Assembly: GCA_027596075.1 (NCBI GenBank)
Contig: JADGJC010000271.1
Coordinates: 17,324 to 56,549, forward strand
Source of the DNA: Rhizophlyctis rosea
Lineage: Eukaryota; Chytridiomycota; Chytridiomycetes; Rhizophlyctidales; Rhizophlyctidaceae
Direction: 5' to 3'
Length of the DNA: 39,226 bases
Part shown: positions 1 through 11,212 of the stretch, one piece after another
Layout of the letters: each line of letters opens with the position of its first letter
Position numbering within the stretch: position 1 is the first letter of the stretch
Notes under the pieces: generated by a model
Seen by the model: the letters and a program-made list of their open reading frames with translations, nothing else
Database searches by the model: none
Told to the model about the DNA's origin: nothing
Translations under genes and position numbers: made by a program

Positions 1-60
1 CCGCCGCCGGGCGCGGCCGCGGGGCGGGGGCCCGCCCGCCGCGCCGCGGGCGGCGGGGAG
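1..60. other. Extreme G/C block at the window edge
   Basis: The first 60 bases are all G or C except for one A at position 59, and they consist of short CCG/GCG/GGG runs. Composition then drops at once to that of ordinary mixed sequence. No coding potential or recognisable RNA is visible. It could be a contig-end artefact, low-complexity genomic DNA, or the edge of a GC-rich element that continues outside the window. Confidence 0.6.
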
Positions 61-452
61 ATCCTGGGTGTTCGGGGGGACGGGGTAGGGGTGCGAGGTG
101 GAAAGTTCAGTCGGTCCCTTTTTGTTCTATTTTTTGTAAATTGTCAATGTTTGGTTTATCTGGACGTGTGCGCTTTGATGGAGTGTGCAGCTTCTGATTG
201 GCATGGCAAATTGGCGTTGTTTGATTGTTGAGACCATTTTCCCACTGTCACCGTCGGGGTCCCTTGCCACTTGATGGGAAAACAAATCTGTTTATTCTTT
301 CCAATCTATTCATGGAACGTTTATACAAGAGAACCGACGAAAATATTGTCCCGCTGTGGGCGTTTCATTAATGACGGCTGTATCACGCGGGTTATCAACA
401 CACCAGTGGTGTATCTCTACCTCCACAAGAAGTTCCCAATCCTAGTAGTCTT
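61..452. other. Downstream flank of the apicortin-like gene, no gene seen
   Basis: This stretch lies 3' of the minus-strand apicortin-like gene. It holds a T-rich run near 118-145 and an open frame starting at 271 that runs antisense across the last exon of the neighbouring gene. No protein family is recognisable in that frame. I see no RNA gene or repeat here. Confidence 0.4.
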
Positions 453-1203
453 CTACTCCCTAAACCTAACCGGAATCCTCCCCTCCTCGATATGGGCACG
501 GTCGTGCGGGGTGATGGCAAGGTACTTTCCCCCGTCGCTGATCTCGTCGAGGGAGTGGACTTCGTGTAGGGATTGGTCGAGGATTACTTTTGGTTTTCCG
601 GCGGGGAGGAGTTGGGCTGCGTGGGCTTTTAGCTGTGGAGAAAAGAGAATGAGTGAGGATGGGGGGAGTGGGAATGAGGGGAATCGGGGAAGGGGAAGGG
701 GAAGGGGAAGGGGAGATACGTACGGATTCCATTGAGGGGTAAGATTTGTTTAGGACGAGGTCTTGCCCTTCTTCGAATTTCTCAGCGTATTCGTACAGTT
801 TGATTTTCTTTGCTGTGCGGCCTATGTCGTCTTGTTGGGATTTCTGGTGGACTATTGGTTTTTCGCCCTGTTTTGTGACAATTTAACCCACCATCAGTTC
901 TACGTTACTCCTCCCCTTCCCAAAACAAAACAACATCCAACCTACCTCAACCCTAGCCCTTAAATCCGCATCACTCTTGACTGTGTGATCCCGATGGAGG
1001 GACGAAGTGCTGCCGTCGAATGTAACGATATCGTGACGACCGACGAGACCGCGGCCGTGGCCTTCTTCGTCGAAACGCTGTTTGTGGGTGCCGGTGTAGC
1101 CTTTTGGGTCTGTGAGGCGGGCTGTGACGTCTGCGGCGCGCGGGGAGAGGTCTTCTAGGGAGGTTCGGGAGGTTGAGCGGGAGTTTGAGGTTGAGCTTGG
1201 CAT
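453..1203 (-). CDS. Apicortin-like protein (partial p25-alpha + doublecortin domain)
   Basis: Three exons join in frame: 1203-946, 867-724 and 632-453 (introns 945-868 and 723-633), giving about 193 residues. Residues 28-56 carry the TPPP/p25-alpha signature, RLTDPKGYTGTHKQRFD followed by a G-x-G-x-G-x-x-GR tail. Residues 106-180 look like a doublecortin (DCX) domain: a KKIKLYEYAEKF strand, the LNKSYPSMESL helix start and a LDEISDGGKYLAI end. This pair of partial p25-alpha and DCX domains in a protein of this size defines apicortin, a microtubule-binding and stabilising protein of apicomplexans, placozoans and some flagellated fungi. A role at stable microtubules, for example of the zoospore, is inferred. 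The start is the first ATG of the open frame. Donors are GTAGGT and GTACGT, and both introns are phase 0. Confidence 0.9.
661..716. repeat. GGGGAA-type microsatellite inside an intron
   Basis: About four tandem GGGGAA-like units (roughly 689-714), preceded by irregular GGGGA/GGAAT repeats, lie within the second intron of the apicortin-like gene. On the coding strand this is a long pyrimidine tract (TTCCCC repeats) just after the donor. Array length probably varies between strains. Confidence 0.7.
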
Positions 1204-3066
1204 TGCGGGGATTCTTGAAAGGGTGTTGAGTAGTTGTGTGGGCTGATGTGTTGTGGAGATGTGTATGTGATTCTTGGTGGTGTGGCGTTTTGATTTTAGC
1301 TTTCTTTTTTCGAAAAGTTTTTGGGGCTTGCGGTTGTTTTATATATACGCTCCTTAAACGGCCCAAACGTCGCATTTCTCAACACACAAACACACACTAC
1401 ATGACGCAATGCATACTCTCATGGGTGATCGGGCACAACGTGGGTGTCGTGACCTTTTGAGGTCGCGGACGTGGTTTTAGGGTTTGACCGGTTTTGACAT
1501 CATTAAGGGGGTTCTCAGTGGTAGTGATGAATGCGAGGTTGAATAGGGGTCGGTAGGGCTGTGTAGAGGAGTTTCGTCGATGTCTTCTGGGTGATGAGAT
1601 TTTTCAGGGTCTTACTGATAGAGATGGATGACGCGTTGGCTGCGCCACGTCGGATTGAGTTGCGTTTTGTGCAGGGGTTTGGCCGGTTGTCAAGGTGTTC
1701 CTCACTGCGAAGGACAACCTAGGTTGGGATGAACACTGGATCATGTTATAAACGGAATTGCTCTTGGCGCATACTGGTAAAGACGAGGAGTGATTCATCG
1801 GTTGGACTGAGTGCACTTCACTGAATGAAAGCAGAATGCGTCAAGGCAGTGCGTTCTAGGGCGAACTCCTCCATTGAAGTCGGATCATGACACCTCGGCG
1901 AGAGATATTCCCACTGTAAACTTAGCCTATGAATGACAGAGAAGGGGCTTGTGGACATGTTGCCTGTCATGTCAGTATTGAACAAGATTATTCCTCAAGG
2001 TGCATTGGTTTTCAGCCGTTCCGAAATTCACTGAAAATTGAAGCAGTTTTAGCCGCTCGATGCAATTCTTCATTGAAAAAAATAGAAAATTGGTCTGGCC
2101 GGTGCGTCATGGTTGCCATTTGAAGAAGTCCGCGGGCAAACAGGAGCTATTTCAGAGGAGGGATAAACTTGACCATATGTGTGGCGCCAATGTGGCGTGA
2201 AGCTGGGCCATTGACGGCCCTTTGGCTCGGCTCACTTGTTTTACCAACCAGGAAGTGTGGAGTGCCTACGTGTTGGTAACCTTTGAAGTTTAGTGTTAGC
2301 ACCGAGTATTCTTCTTCGTCTCATACTACAAAGCCGTGCCAAGCTCAGAACGCTGCGCTGCCATCCGAACGCTTTGGACTTCATTTGCCTATCCAATGCC
2401 AACCTTTGTCGACTATTGTCAGTTTGAGTTACATTACGCAGGACTATCGACCAAGTCATAGGCGCTCGTCAGATAGCTTGGGGTGGTCAGAAAGCTTTCA
2501 GAAACCTTTGGGTGTTGGTCACGCCATTTTCCCCTATGAACTCCTACTTGGAGGAGAAACACGAACCGGTGTTTTGCAAATTGGGTCCCTGAATGCGGAA
2601 GAATAAAGTTGTCCGTTCCTCTGTTCCTCTGGTATGGGACCACATTCGAAGGACCCGCTGTACGACCATGGCGCAGTTCTTCCCAGTCTTGGCTGAAGTG
2701 CATGACGAAGCGTCCATGTGCAGAGTCAAGGTGCAAGGCCGCCGAAGGTCTGGGTTCCCATCTGGCGGTGCTGATGAGTTGGGAAAATGAAAGCCTCACT
2801 TCCCTCTTGGCCTTGGTGGCGCCCCTGGCTGGTCTTTGACGTCTCCCACAACCTGACGTGTCTCATCCCTGCCCCCATCTTGTTCCCACGCTTATCTTCA
2901 TCGTCAGAGCGTGTGAACACATAAGACGGGCACCGACACATAGAACCCGTGTACAACAGGTCATCGATAGGTGAGTAACGGAGATCTTATTGGGAAGCTC
3001 ATCGTGCCATCTTACTAACTATCGGTCAGTCGTGATAAACAACAGCCTACGATAAATAAACACGCC
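1204..3066. other. Divergent intergenic region, no gene seen
   Basis: This 1.86-kb spacer lies between the divergent apicortin-like and tricalbin genes. Open frames of 60-120 codons occur on both strands (for example 2434-2799 minus). They overlap one another, match no family I recognise and lack splice partners. The promoters of both flanking genes must lie here. An A/T-rich stretch sits just before the tricalbin ATG. Confidence 0.5.
1338..1348 (-). promoter_or_regulatory. Possible TATA box of the apicortin-like gene
   Basis: On the minus strand the sequence reads GTATATATAAAA, about 135-145 bp upstream of the ATG at 1203. Position and sequence fit a TATA element. No transcript start can be seen directly, so this is a position-based guess. 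Confidence 0.35.
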
Positions 3067-6000
3067 ATGGCCACCACAGACAGTGGAACACCACTGGTGG
3101 GCCCTACAGAATCCATATTAGCTGCCGTGCCAGGATCGGTCGAAAAGCCCACTACCACACCTGAACAGGTCAAGAACGAAACGGACGCACTTCCAGCAAC
3201 CACCACTGCAACAGCCCCACCGAAGGAGGATGCAACTGTGCCTGCTGTGACCGTGCCGTCAAATGTCGTCGACAAGATCGCAGAAGTGGTGGAGAAGGGC
3301 AAGCCGGACCCGAGCCGTTTGACCATTTCCACGGACCCTGTGGCGAAGCCCTCGTTTGCAGCTGCTGTCGATGCCGCAAAGGTCCTTGGCGATGCTCCTC
3401 CTGCGGTCGCTGCGGCCGCAACAACGCTTGCTGGTATGTATATTCATCAGTCATGCGCCTGTGAAACAGATTCTAATCGACGCGTCTCAGCCAAAGGAAA
3501 GCTGGAGAAGCAGCAATCGGCGTTCCGTTCCGCTGGGAAAGCTGTCGTGGCTGCACAAACCCTTGCATCATCCGTGGGACCGACGCCACGCCAAGCTCTT
3601 TCTCGTCTCACGGGTGTTGTCCTCGAAGATGACGGTGATATTCCAGCTCCGCTACGATCTTTTTTGGTCTCAAGCGTCAAGACGCTGGACTCTGTCCAAG
3701 CTCAGATCGATACCTATCGTCCGATGATCGAAATGCTGGTTTACTGGGAGAATCTGAAAGTGGCTCTGTACTTCAGCACCGCCATTTTCATGACTTGGTT
3801 CTTGACGTACTTCCGGTTTGGGTTCGGATGGGTGGTCATCATCTTGATGATGGTTGGGGGTGCGTACCGCAGGAATCTGAGGCGGCTCAGGCGTAAGATC
3901 AACAATGAGTTTGTTACTTTGGCTGCGTTGAAGAAGGTATGGAATATAGTGTCGTTTGCAACACGGAATGCGCAGATCTCATCCTGTGATTCGCCAGATG
4001 GACAGTGACAGCGAGTCCGTCGAATGGCTCAACCTGTTCTTGTCGCGCTTCTGGATTGATTTCGAGCCTGGATTGACGGCGGGTATCCAAGCAGCGGTCA
4101 ACTCGGTATTGGAAACCCAGAAGCCAGCTTTCCTGGTACGTCATTACATCAATGAAACAAGTGTAGAGCAGTCTATAACTCGTCCCTTACCAGGAGGAAC
4201 TCGCTTTGACTACTTTCACTTTGGGTTCTCAAGCTCCACGGGTTGAATCCGTACGGGCGTACCCAAGCACCAGTGACGATACTTTGGTATGCATGCTTCT
4301 CCTATGCTGATGCCGCTTTCCGTTCTATTCACTTTCACTCTGCATAATACAGACGATGGACTGGGATATTAGCTTTGTTCCTATTGATGAGGATCGCCTT
4401 TCAAAAGAACAAATGAGACGGTCCGACATTCGTCAATCAAAAGTCGAACTGACAGCTCGTGTCGGCAAGGGTGTGGCGTCCATTCCTTTGCCCGTGCTGG
4501 TGACGGATATGGAACTCAGGGGTCTGGTATGAATGAGAAAGCTTGGCGGTTGAAGTATGACAAATCGATTTCTAATTTTGCGTACAGGCCAGAGTTCATA
4601 TCAAGTTCATGACTACCTTCCCGAACATCAAAAGTGTTGATGTTGGATTCTTGCAGCCGCCGTTGATTGATTTCACCATTCGGCCACTCAAGGGCATGGA
4701 CTTGATGGATGTACGTAGGGTAAACTGGTAATCCATCCAATGCCCTACTAATGTATATGAGTTATAGACGCCTGGCTTGAACAGCTTCTTGAAGGACACC
4801 ATCGATTGGAACGTCAAGACTATGCTTGTTGACCCGAACAAGCTAACTATCGACCTTGAGCAACTCATGGGCATCTCGCCCACCGGAGGTATGGACATAA
4901 AGTCGACTTGACACTTGAGCCACAAAGTAACATGAGGACACCACTTTCAGACAAGGTCGTCGGTGTTTTGAAGGTCAGGCTATGTGAAGGGAAGCAACTC
5001 AAGAATGCCGAAATGACGGGCAAGAGTGACCCGTACGCCAAAGTGTTGCTTGGTGGGAAAGAAGTGTACCGGACCAAGCCCAAGTCTGCCACGTGAGCAT
5101 CATTTACAGAAAGTCGTTTCGGCCCTGATGATACTCACAACTGACAACAGACTCAACGCCTTCTGGGACGAAACCACCTACATCATCATCACGAAGACCA
5201 TCTTTGACACGGCGGCTGCCGATGGCGATTTGGTCACGTTCCAAGTCATGGTGAGACATGATAGAAGCTGGTACACATGGCAAAGGTCGCTCATGATGGC
5301 CGTCCCCAGGATCACAACGTGTCGAAAGACAAATCTATGGGTGTTACTGCACCTCTGAAGCTTAGTCGATGGATCAAACTTCTGGAGGATGACACGGCGG
5401 AAGAGCCACTAAGCAAGGAAGAGCACAGCCAGCTCCTCGACCAATGGGGCTCTCCGTACAATCTGGAGGATGCCGCGGACGTTTGGCAGAAACTTTTGGT
5501 TGAAGGCACAACCAAGCCACGCGGTGGAGACGTCCGTCTGCACTTGGCATACTTCCCCATCAAGGATGTTATTCCCGGCGCTCCAGTCGTCGAATCGCCT
5601 GCGGGTGTTCTCCAGATCGTTGTGCACCAAGCGAAGGAACTTGCCACGTCGAAGAACGCCAACCCGGAGTGTGTGATGTATGCCGCTGGCGGGAATGAGG
5701 TGTTCAGGACTCCCGTCAAACGGAGGACGAACAACCCCGTTTGGGACGCGCCGTTCACGATGTTCACGACTGACCTGGCTAGTGCGAAGTTCAAGTTTGT
5801 GGTGACTAGTGGTGGAGGCCCAATCGCTGATGTGTGGGTTTCCCCGCAGGATGTCATTGGAAAGGTGAGTTCCTTCAGTCGCATTACGTTGCAGAAGAAG
5901 TGCGTGACGAATTCTGGTTTGCGCAATTTCAGGAGGATGCGGACTGGTTCAAACTGCGTGGCGACAAAGGAAAGCTACGATTAACGTTCAAGTTCATTCC

Positions 6001-9000
6001 GATTGACTTGGACAGCGCCAACTTGGATGGCCGCAAGATTAAGCGGAAGGAGCCTGTTGGCATGATCCGTCTTGAGGTGAAGGAGGCTAAGGGTCTTGTC
6101 AATGTTGAGATGTTGGGTGAGCAGAAGTGCGGAAAACTTGATGAGTTTTCCGGCATACTGACTTTCAATGTGAAGGCAAATCGGACCCTTACGTCAAAGT
6201 CGGGCTGGCCGGCCGGCACTTTGGTGCAACTCACGTCAAGGAAAACACCCTGGACCCCAAATGGAACGAAGTCTTCTACGCGGTCGTCTACAGCCGCCGC
6301 GAACGTTTGTCTCTCGATTTGTGGGATTGGAACAATCTGGCCAAGGACCGCACTTTGGGCAAGGTGGATTTCAACCTGAGCGATTTGGTTGACCTTGAGC
6401 AGGATGAGGAGGGAGAAGAGGATGGGGTTGCTGATGCTTTCAAGACGAATGAGAAGTTGGCGAGGTTCAGGCAGGATGGGTTGAAGATTTTGAAGAATGA
6501 GTCGGCGTTGCAGGCTGATGTGTATGTCATCATGCCTTTTGTTCTTGAACATTATGTGTTGTAATTCTCACTTTCTTTCCCGCAGCTGGTCACCAATTTA
6601 CATCTTCAAAGGCGACGCAGAGGACATCAACTCCGTCGGCACCAAGAGCGTAGATGACACGACTTCCCTAGCAAGTCCCACCGGCTCTTCAGACATGATC
6701 TTCTTCGGCCGCAAGGAACCCAAACAGAAGGGTCATTTGCATTTCGAAGTTGCATTCTTCCCTGTTGTGAACGGGAAGGTCGTGCATGCGCAGAAGGCGA
6801 AGCCGAAATCCGTCCTGATTGAGAAGGTGGAGGTTGAGCCGGTTGAGGGTGAGACGGAGGAGGAGTTGCAGGAGAGGATTGAGAAGAAGAGGAAGGAGGT
6901 TGAGGCGAAGAATGCGGAGGTAAAGGCGAAGGAGGAGGCGGAGGCTGCTGAGGAGGAGGAGAAGGAGACGCCTGCGCAGTTAGTGGGACAGTATCGTGAG
7001 TATTCGTACATTTTCATTATATGGCAAGTCGTATTCACCGGGCTGCGCTTCAGCATCTGGTATTCTTCGACTTCGGGTACACGAGATCAAGGAAGTCAAT
7101 CTTACCCGGAAGAAGGACGCATATGTGGAGTTGTGTCTCAATGACGAGGCCTTCTTCTCCACGAGGAAGAAGCCGCTTGCTGAGACTACATCCTTCGACG
7201 AATGTAAGATTGCCTGTGGATTCCGTGCACTTCGTTACTAGCACCTAAATCTCTTATTACCTGCAGCCATTGACAAATTCGTCCCCAACCTGGCGAGCCA
7301 AAAGGTCTCCGCCGTGTTCAAAGTCCAGAAAGAAAAAGACAGTAAACCGAGCGAGGACGAAGTTCTGGGCTTTTGGACTGGGGATATCATTTCGTTGATT
7401 GGGAAGTATGGCGAAGTCCTCACTCTTCGTGCTGGATCGCCGAAAGCTCCTGGGCAGGGTCTTGCTGGGAAGGTGAAGCTGAGTGTTGGGTATGCGCCTG
7501 TGACGCTTGATTCGGAAGAGGCTGCTGGGGAGGGGACGAACAGTGAGTTGTTGATGTTGTGTGTTGTGGAGTGGGGGCTCCTTGCTGATGATTTTGTAGG
7601 TCAGGGGATTTTGCACGTGGACATTCTTGAGGCGATCAATGTTGAAGGTGTTGATCAACGAGGTGGGGCCCGTGAAGCGAGAAGCGCAGCAAGCATAACA
7701 GTATGCTGACTCCCCCGCAGGTACAAGCGACCCTTACTGCCAGATCCTCTTGAACGGCAACAAGGTCTATAAGACGAAGACCATCAAGAAAACGGTCAAT
7801 CCCGTGTGGAACGAGGCCTTCACCTCCCCGGTTCAGAATCGTTTCCGTTCCACGCTCCAGATCCAAGTACGCGACTGGAATCAGCTCAGCAAACACACCG
7901 TCATTGGAACCGTTACGGTGCAACTCAGCCGTCTCGCGCCCGACCAAGTCGTGGAGGGTGAATTCCCGCTCGAAGGGGCCGCGAAGGGCGTACTGAAACT
8001 CCGCCTGTTCTTCGACCCGCAGACGGTGGATGTGAGCAAGAAGTCCATGGATGCTGGATCGCGATTGGACGGGGACGAGAATGCGGTCAAGAAGTTCGGG
8101 ACGGGGTTGGGGAAGACTGTTGCGGGGACGGCGGTTGGGTTGGTGAGCGGGATTGGTGGAGTTGGCAAGGGAGTTGCGGAAATTGTTATCAAGGGGGATG
8201 ATAAGCAGGGAGGTGCGAGTCAGATTGATAAGATTGTTGCGGCGAAGGGGTTGCAGCCGAAACCCCAGACTCCGATCTTGGAGACAACGCTGGCGACACC
8301 GGCGGAGGTGGCGGAGAGTGGGGATTATGTTGGGGATGGTGAGTGGGTGAAGTTGGGATATGTGACATGAAAGAGTCGCTGATGTACGGCCCTTCCTTAG
8401 CGATTTCGCTGAAATCGGATGGATCTTCCACATTGGGACACACCCGTACGACCTCCCGTACTGGGGCTTTGTTGGGCTCCAACCTCGCAAACGGTGAAAT
8501 ATTGGGAGCATCTCAATCATCCACCAAACACAGTACTGACATATTCCTGCAGACCTTACCGGCGAAGTAACCTTCACCATCGTCGCCGCGAAAGACCTCA
8601 AAGCTGTCGATAACGGCGGCACCTCCGACCCCTACATCAAAGTCGTCCAAGAATGGCGCGGCAAATCCAAAACCCTCCACAAAACCGCCGTCATCAAGAA
8701 ATCGCTCAACCCAGTGTGGACACGCGAAACCTTCACGATCAAAGTGCCCCCCCAACAGCTGCGGTTCGTGATCAAGGACCACAACACTTTTGGGGATAAT
8801 GTCGATTTGGGGGAGGTGTTGATTGATGTTGGGGAGGTGTTTGCGGGGGGCAAGGAAGTGAAGTTGGATCGGTGGTTCCCGTTGGGGATGGGGGGTACGG
8901 GGGAGGTTCATTTGGTTGGGGAGTTTAGGGCTGGAGTTGGTGGAGGGGAGTTGAGTAGGAGTAGTTCGGCGACGAGTTTGGCGGATAAGAGGGGGAGTGT

Positions 9001-9112
9001 TGGGAGTTTGGAGATTGGGGAGAGGAGTAGGGAGGAGAGTGTTAGTCCGACTGATGGGGGGAGTGGGAGGAAGAGTGGGTTGTTTGGGAAGTTTACTGTT
9101 AAGAAGAATTGA
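3067..9112 (+). CDS. Tricalbin / extended-synaptotagmin-like lipid-transfer tether
   Basis: Nineteen exons keep frame throughout: 3067-3433, 3491-3936, 3998-4135, 4194-4286, 4353-4526, 4588-4710, 4768-4888, 4951-5092, 5151-5250, 5310-5864, 5933-6116, 6176-6521, 6586-6995, 7054-7203, 7267-7542, 7600-7647, 7721-8338, 8401-8493, 8553-9112, giving about 1647 residues. Order: a low-complexity head; a hydrophobic hairpin at about 212-247 followed by an RRNLRRLRRK basic stretch; an SMP lipid-binding domain at about 275-487; then about six C2 domains starting near 488, 670, 785, 1067, 1209 and 1462. Several have the SDPY calcium-loop motif and NPxWNE-type strands. A highly charged helix precedes the fourth C2, and the tail is Ser-rich. 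Tricalbins anchor in the ER, bind the plasma membrane through C2 domains and move lipid at contact sites. The protein is longer than yeast tricalbins. Intron 1 (57 bp) is in frame, so retention would not break the protein. Confidence 0.94.
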
Positions 9113-10143
9113 TGTGGGTTCGTGGGGGTTTTGGGGTGAGATGGCGTTTAAGTGTTAGTGCTATGATAGGGTTGTGTGATTTAGGAATGGTGCTGTCTTT
9201 GCGTTTACTTTGTTTGGATGTGTATCTAGTTCCATAGTTTGTTACCCCTTAGCGAGGATGATGTGCTTTGCTTTGCGTCTGTTTGTAAGAATTTGTGTTA
9301 TAGAATATATCTTGCGATTTCGATGTGGTGAGGCTACTTGGAAGGAGTGGGTGGGTATTGTGTTTGCAAAGGGATCGGGTGCTGTGTCCAACGCGGTCGC
9401 GGTTGGAATAGCTGCTTGTTGGTTATGTCACTCTTTTTATCTTAACAGCGAATGCGGTGAACTCAAAGAACGGGTTGTGGAACAAGTGTCATTGACTTGA
9501 ATAGCTGTGTCAAGAAAATGATATGCTGTGGGAATGGAACAGGTAATATGGCATTTGATGAAATGGGCTGGCTGAATGGGATTTTTGTACGCTAGTTGTG
9601 CACACGCTGCAACTGCTGCAGTGGGTATCCCGTGTAGTATGGATGCATGTCCATGGAAAAGGAAAAAGTAGGTCCGGCGATAGAGGGTGGATAGCCAGGA
9701 ACATCTCCAACACGATGTGAGGTACAACACATCAAGACGGCTTCAAGGGTTGAAAAAGTCGATGAATGTCAGTCATCGTGCAAAATGCATGCGAGAGTTT
9801 GGATGGTGAGTGTCATTTTCGAGTCCATTGATAGTAAGTGAGGATCCGGGATTGCCGAAAAAACGGTTTGAGCTTGGACCGCAGAGACTATATGGCTCGG
9901 CGGGACGGTAAACTCCTGATGCAGCCCATTGGGGTGGAAGTCCTACATGACTTGATTGAGATTGCCATCTCAGTTATACACATCCTTTGAGGTATGGATA
10001 CCCGCAGAATATGCCTCGAGACACGGATGCATGTTTCATGCCAATTCATGAAGAGAAAAAGTGACATGACCCAAAGCTACCACAGCATTGACACGAAGAT
10101 TTGAGAATATAGTGAGAACGAAGCTGCCAAAATTTGCATGATC
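9113..10143. other. Convergent spacer, no gene seen
   Basis: The 3' flanks of the tricalbin and the membrane-protein gene meet here. The longest frames (9210-9500 plus, 9437-9730 minus) are Cys/Leu-rich chance-like translations without recognisable motifs. No repeats or RNA genes were recognised. Confidence 0.5.
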
Positions 10144-10818
10144 CTACAGATGCTTCTTCCTCCCACCCTCAGGTCCACCCCTCCCAGCCGCCTTCCTCCA
10201 CACCCACCTCACCAAACCAAACGCGAACGTCACCCAACAAATCCCAACCATCAGATTCTTCAAAGCCGTAAACCCACTCAACGCAATTTCCGTCCGCTCC
10301 TCCCGCGCCGGATACACATCCAACAGCCTCTCAATGGCCGTATTTTCCGCCACATCGAATACGAAACAGGGCACCGCCAAGAGGAATGGCAGCAGTTTAG
10401 AAGAAGGGAAGAAAATATCAAAGAGACAGAAATGAGCGATTGTGTAGAGGATTGGGAATATGAACCAGTCTACGGTGTGGAATTCGCGGTAGAGGGCGTG
10501 GCCTTTTGGACCGAGGTTTGTCAGGTAGGGGTGGATGAAGGATGGGGGGTAGTAGGGGTAGCTGTCGAGGAGGAGGTCTGTTGTGGGGTGGGTTGAGATG
10601 GATTGGAGCTTATGAGTAGGATGGACGGTAGACTTAGGTTAGTGACGGAAGTGCAGGTGGACGCGAGACTTTGTGAGTGAGGAGGACAGCGCCAAACCTA
10701 CCTCTTTGATGATGTGCCTGAAGAAGAGCATGGATATGGCTACGCCTGACAACGAGCCCACCAGAGCATGGCTTCTGAGGGTGTTTTTGTCAATCATCAT
10801 GAACCCGTTGTAGATCAT
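10144..10818 (-). CDS. Predicted membrane protein with about four helices, unknown function
   Basis: Two exons, 10818-10702 and 10608-10144, join at phase 0 (donor GTAGGT, acceptor ATAAG) to give about 193 residues. The ATG at 10818 has an in-frame TAG two codons upstream, which fixes the start. Hydrophobic segments lie near residues 18-34, 90-112, 117-135 and 160-180. Likely conserved features are a YREFHTVDWFIFP stretch leading into helix two, an acidic-Asn motif FDVAENTAIERLL in helix three, an ALKNLM stretch before helix four, and a basic C-terminus ending GGRKKHL. I cannot assign a family. The charged D..EN inside a membrane helix suggests a functional site rather than a simple anchor. 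It is head to head with the YHM2-type carrier, with 394 bp between the ATGs, so the two may share regulation. Confidence 0.78.
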
Positions 10819-11212
10819 CTGCTACGGATGCTGGAGGGAGATAAAGGGGTTTGGCGGCCAGGGTCTTGGCGTGGTGGAGACATTGGATTTCCACGTGACA
10901 TACTTTGTTTATTTACCAAATGCGCAGCAGCTACCTAATGCCATCAGGTCGGAGGGCTCAGCTCACTCCTCCGAGTCTGGAGGTGGAAAATCGGGCCAAA
11001 CCCAATTTTTTCCTGATAAAGAATCGGACCATCTTCCAAAACGGCACACATGCGCCACTCCGGCATCGATGCGCTGCACGTTTCGGCTGCCAGGTCCCTT
11101 TCGAACCCTCGTTCTTTTCGTTGTGCCATCGCCTTCGTCGTCGGTACACCACAGGAATCTCATAGATCACTGATTGCCAGCTGCATCTCGTAACTCCCAT
11201 AGTAAAAATACG
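10819..11212. other. Short divergent promoter region
   Basis: These 394 bp separate the start codons of the minus-strand membrane protein and the plus-strand mitochondrial carrier. Short overlapping frames on both strands (for example 10871-11173) run into the carrier's 5' end and show no family features. The region should hold both promoters. A CACGTG palindrome at 10893-10898 is the only motif I recognise. Confidence 0.5.
10892..10900. promoter_or_regulatory. CACGTG E-box between divergent genes
   Basis: The sequence CCACGTGAC reads GTCACGTGG on the other strand. It fits the RTCACRTG-type site of Cbf1/USF-family bHLH factors, which in fungi often control respiratory, sulphur or phosphate genes. 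It lies about 75 bp upstream of the membrane-protein ATG and 315 bp upstream of the carrier ATG. A single 6-mer can occur by chance. Confidence 0.3.
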
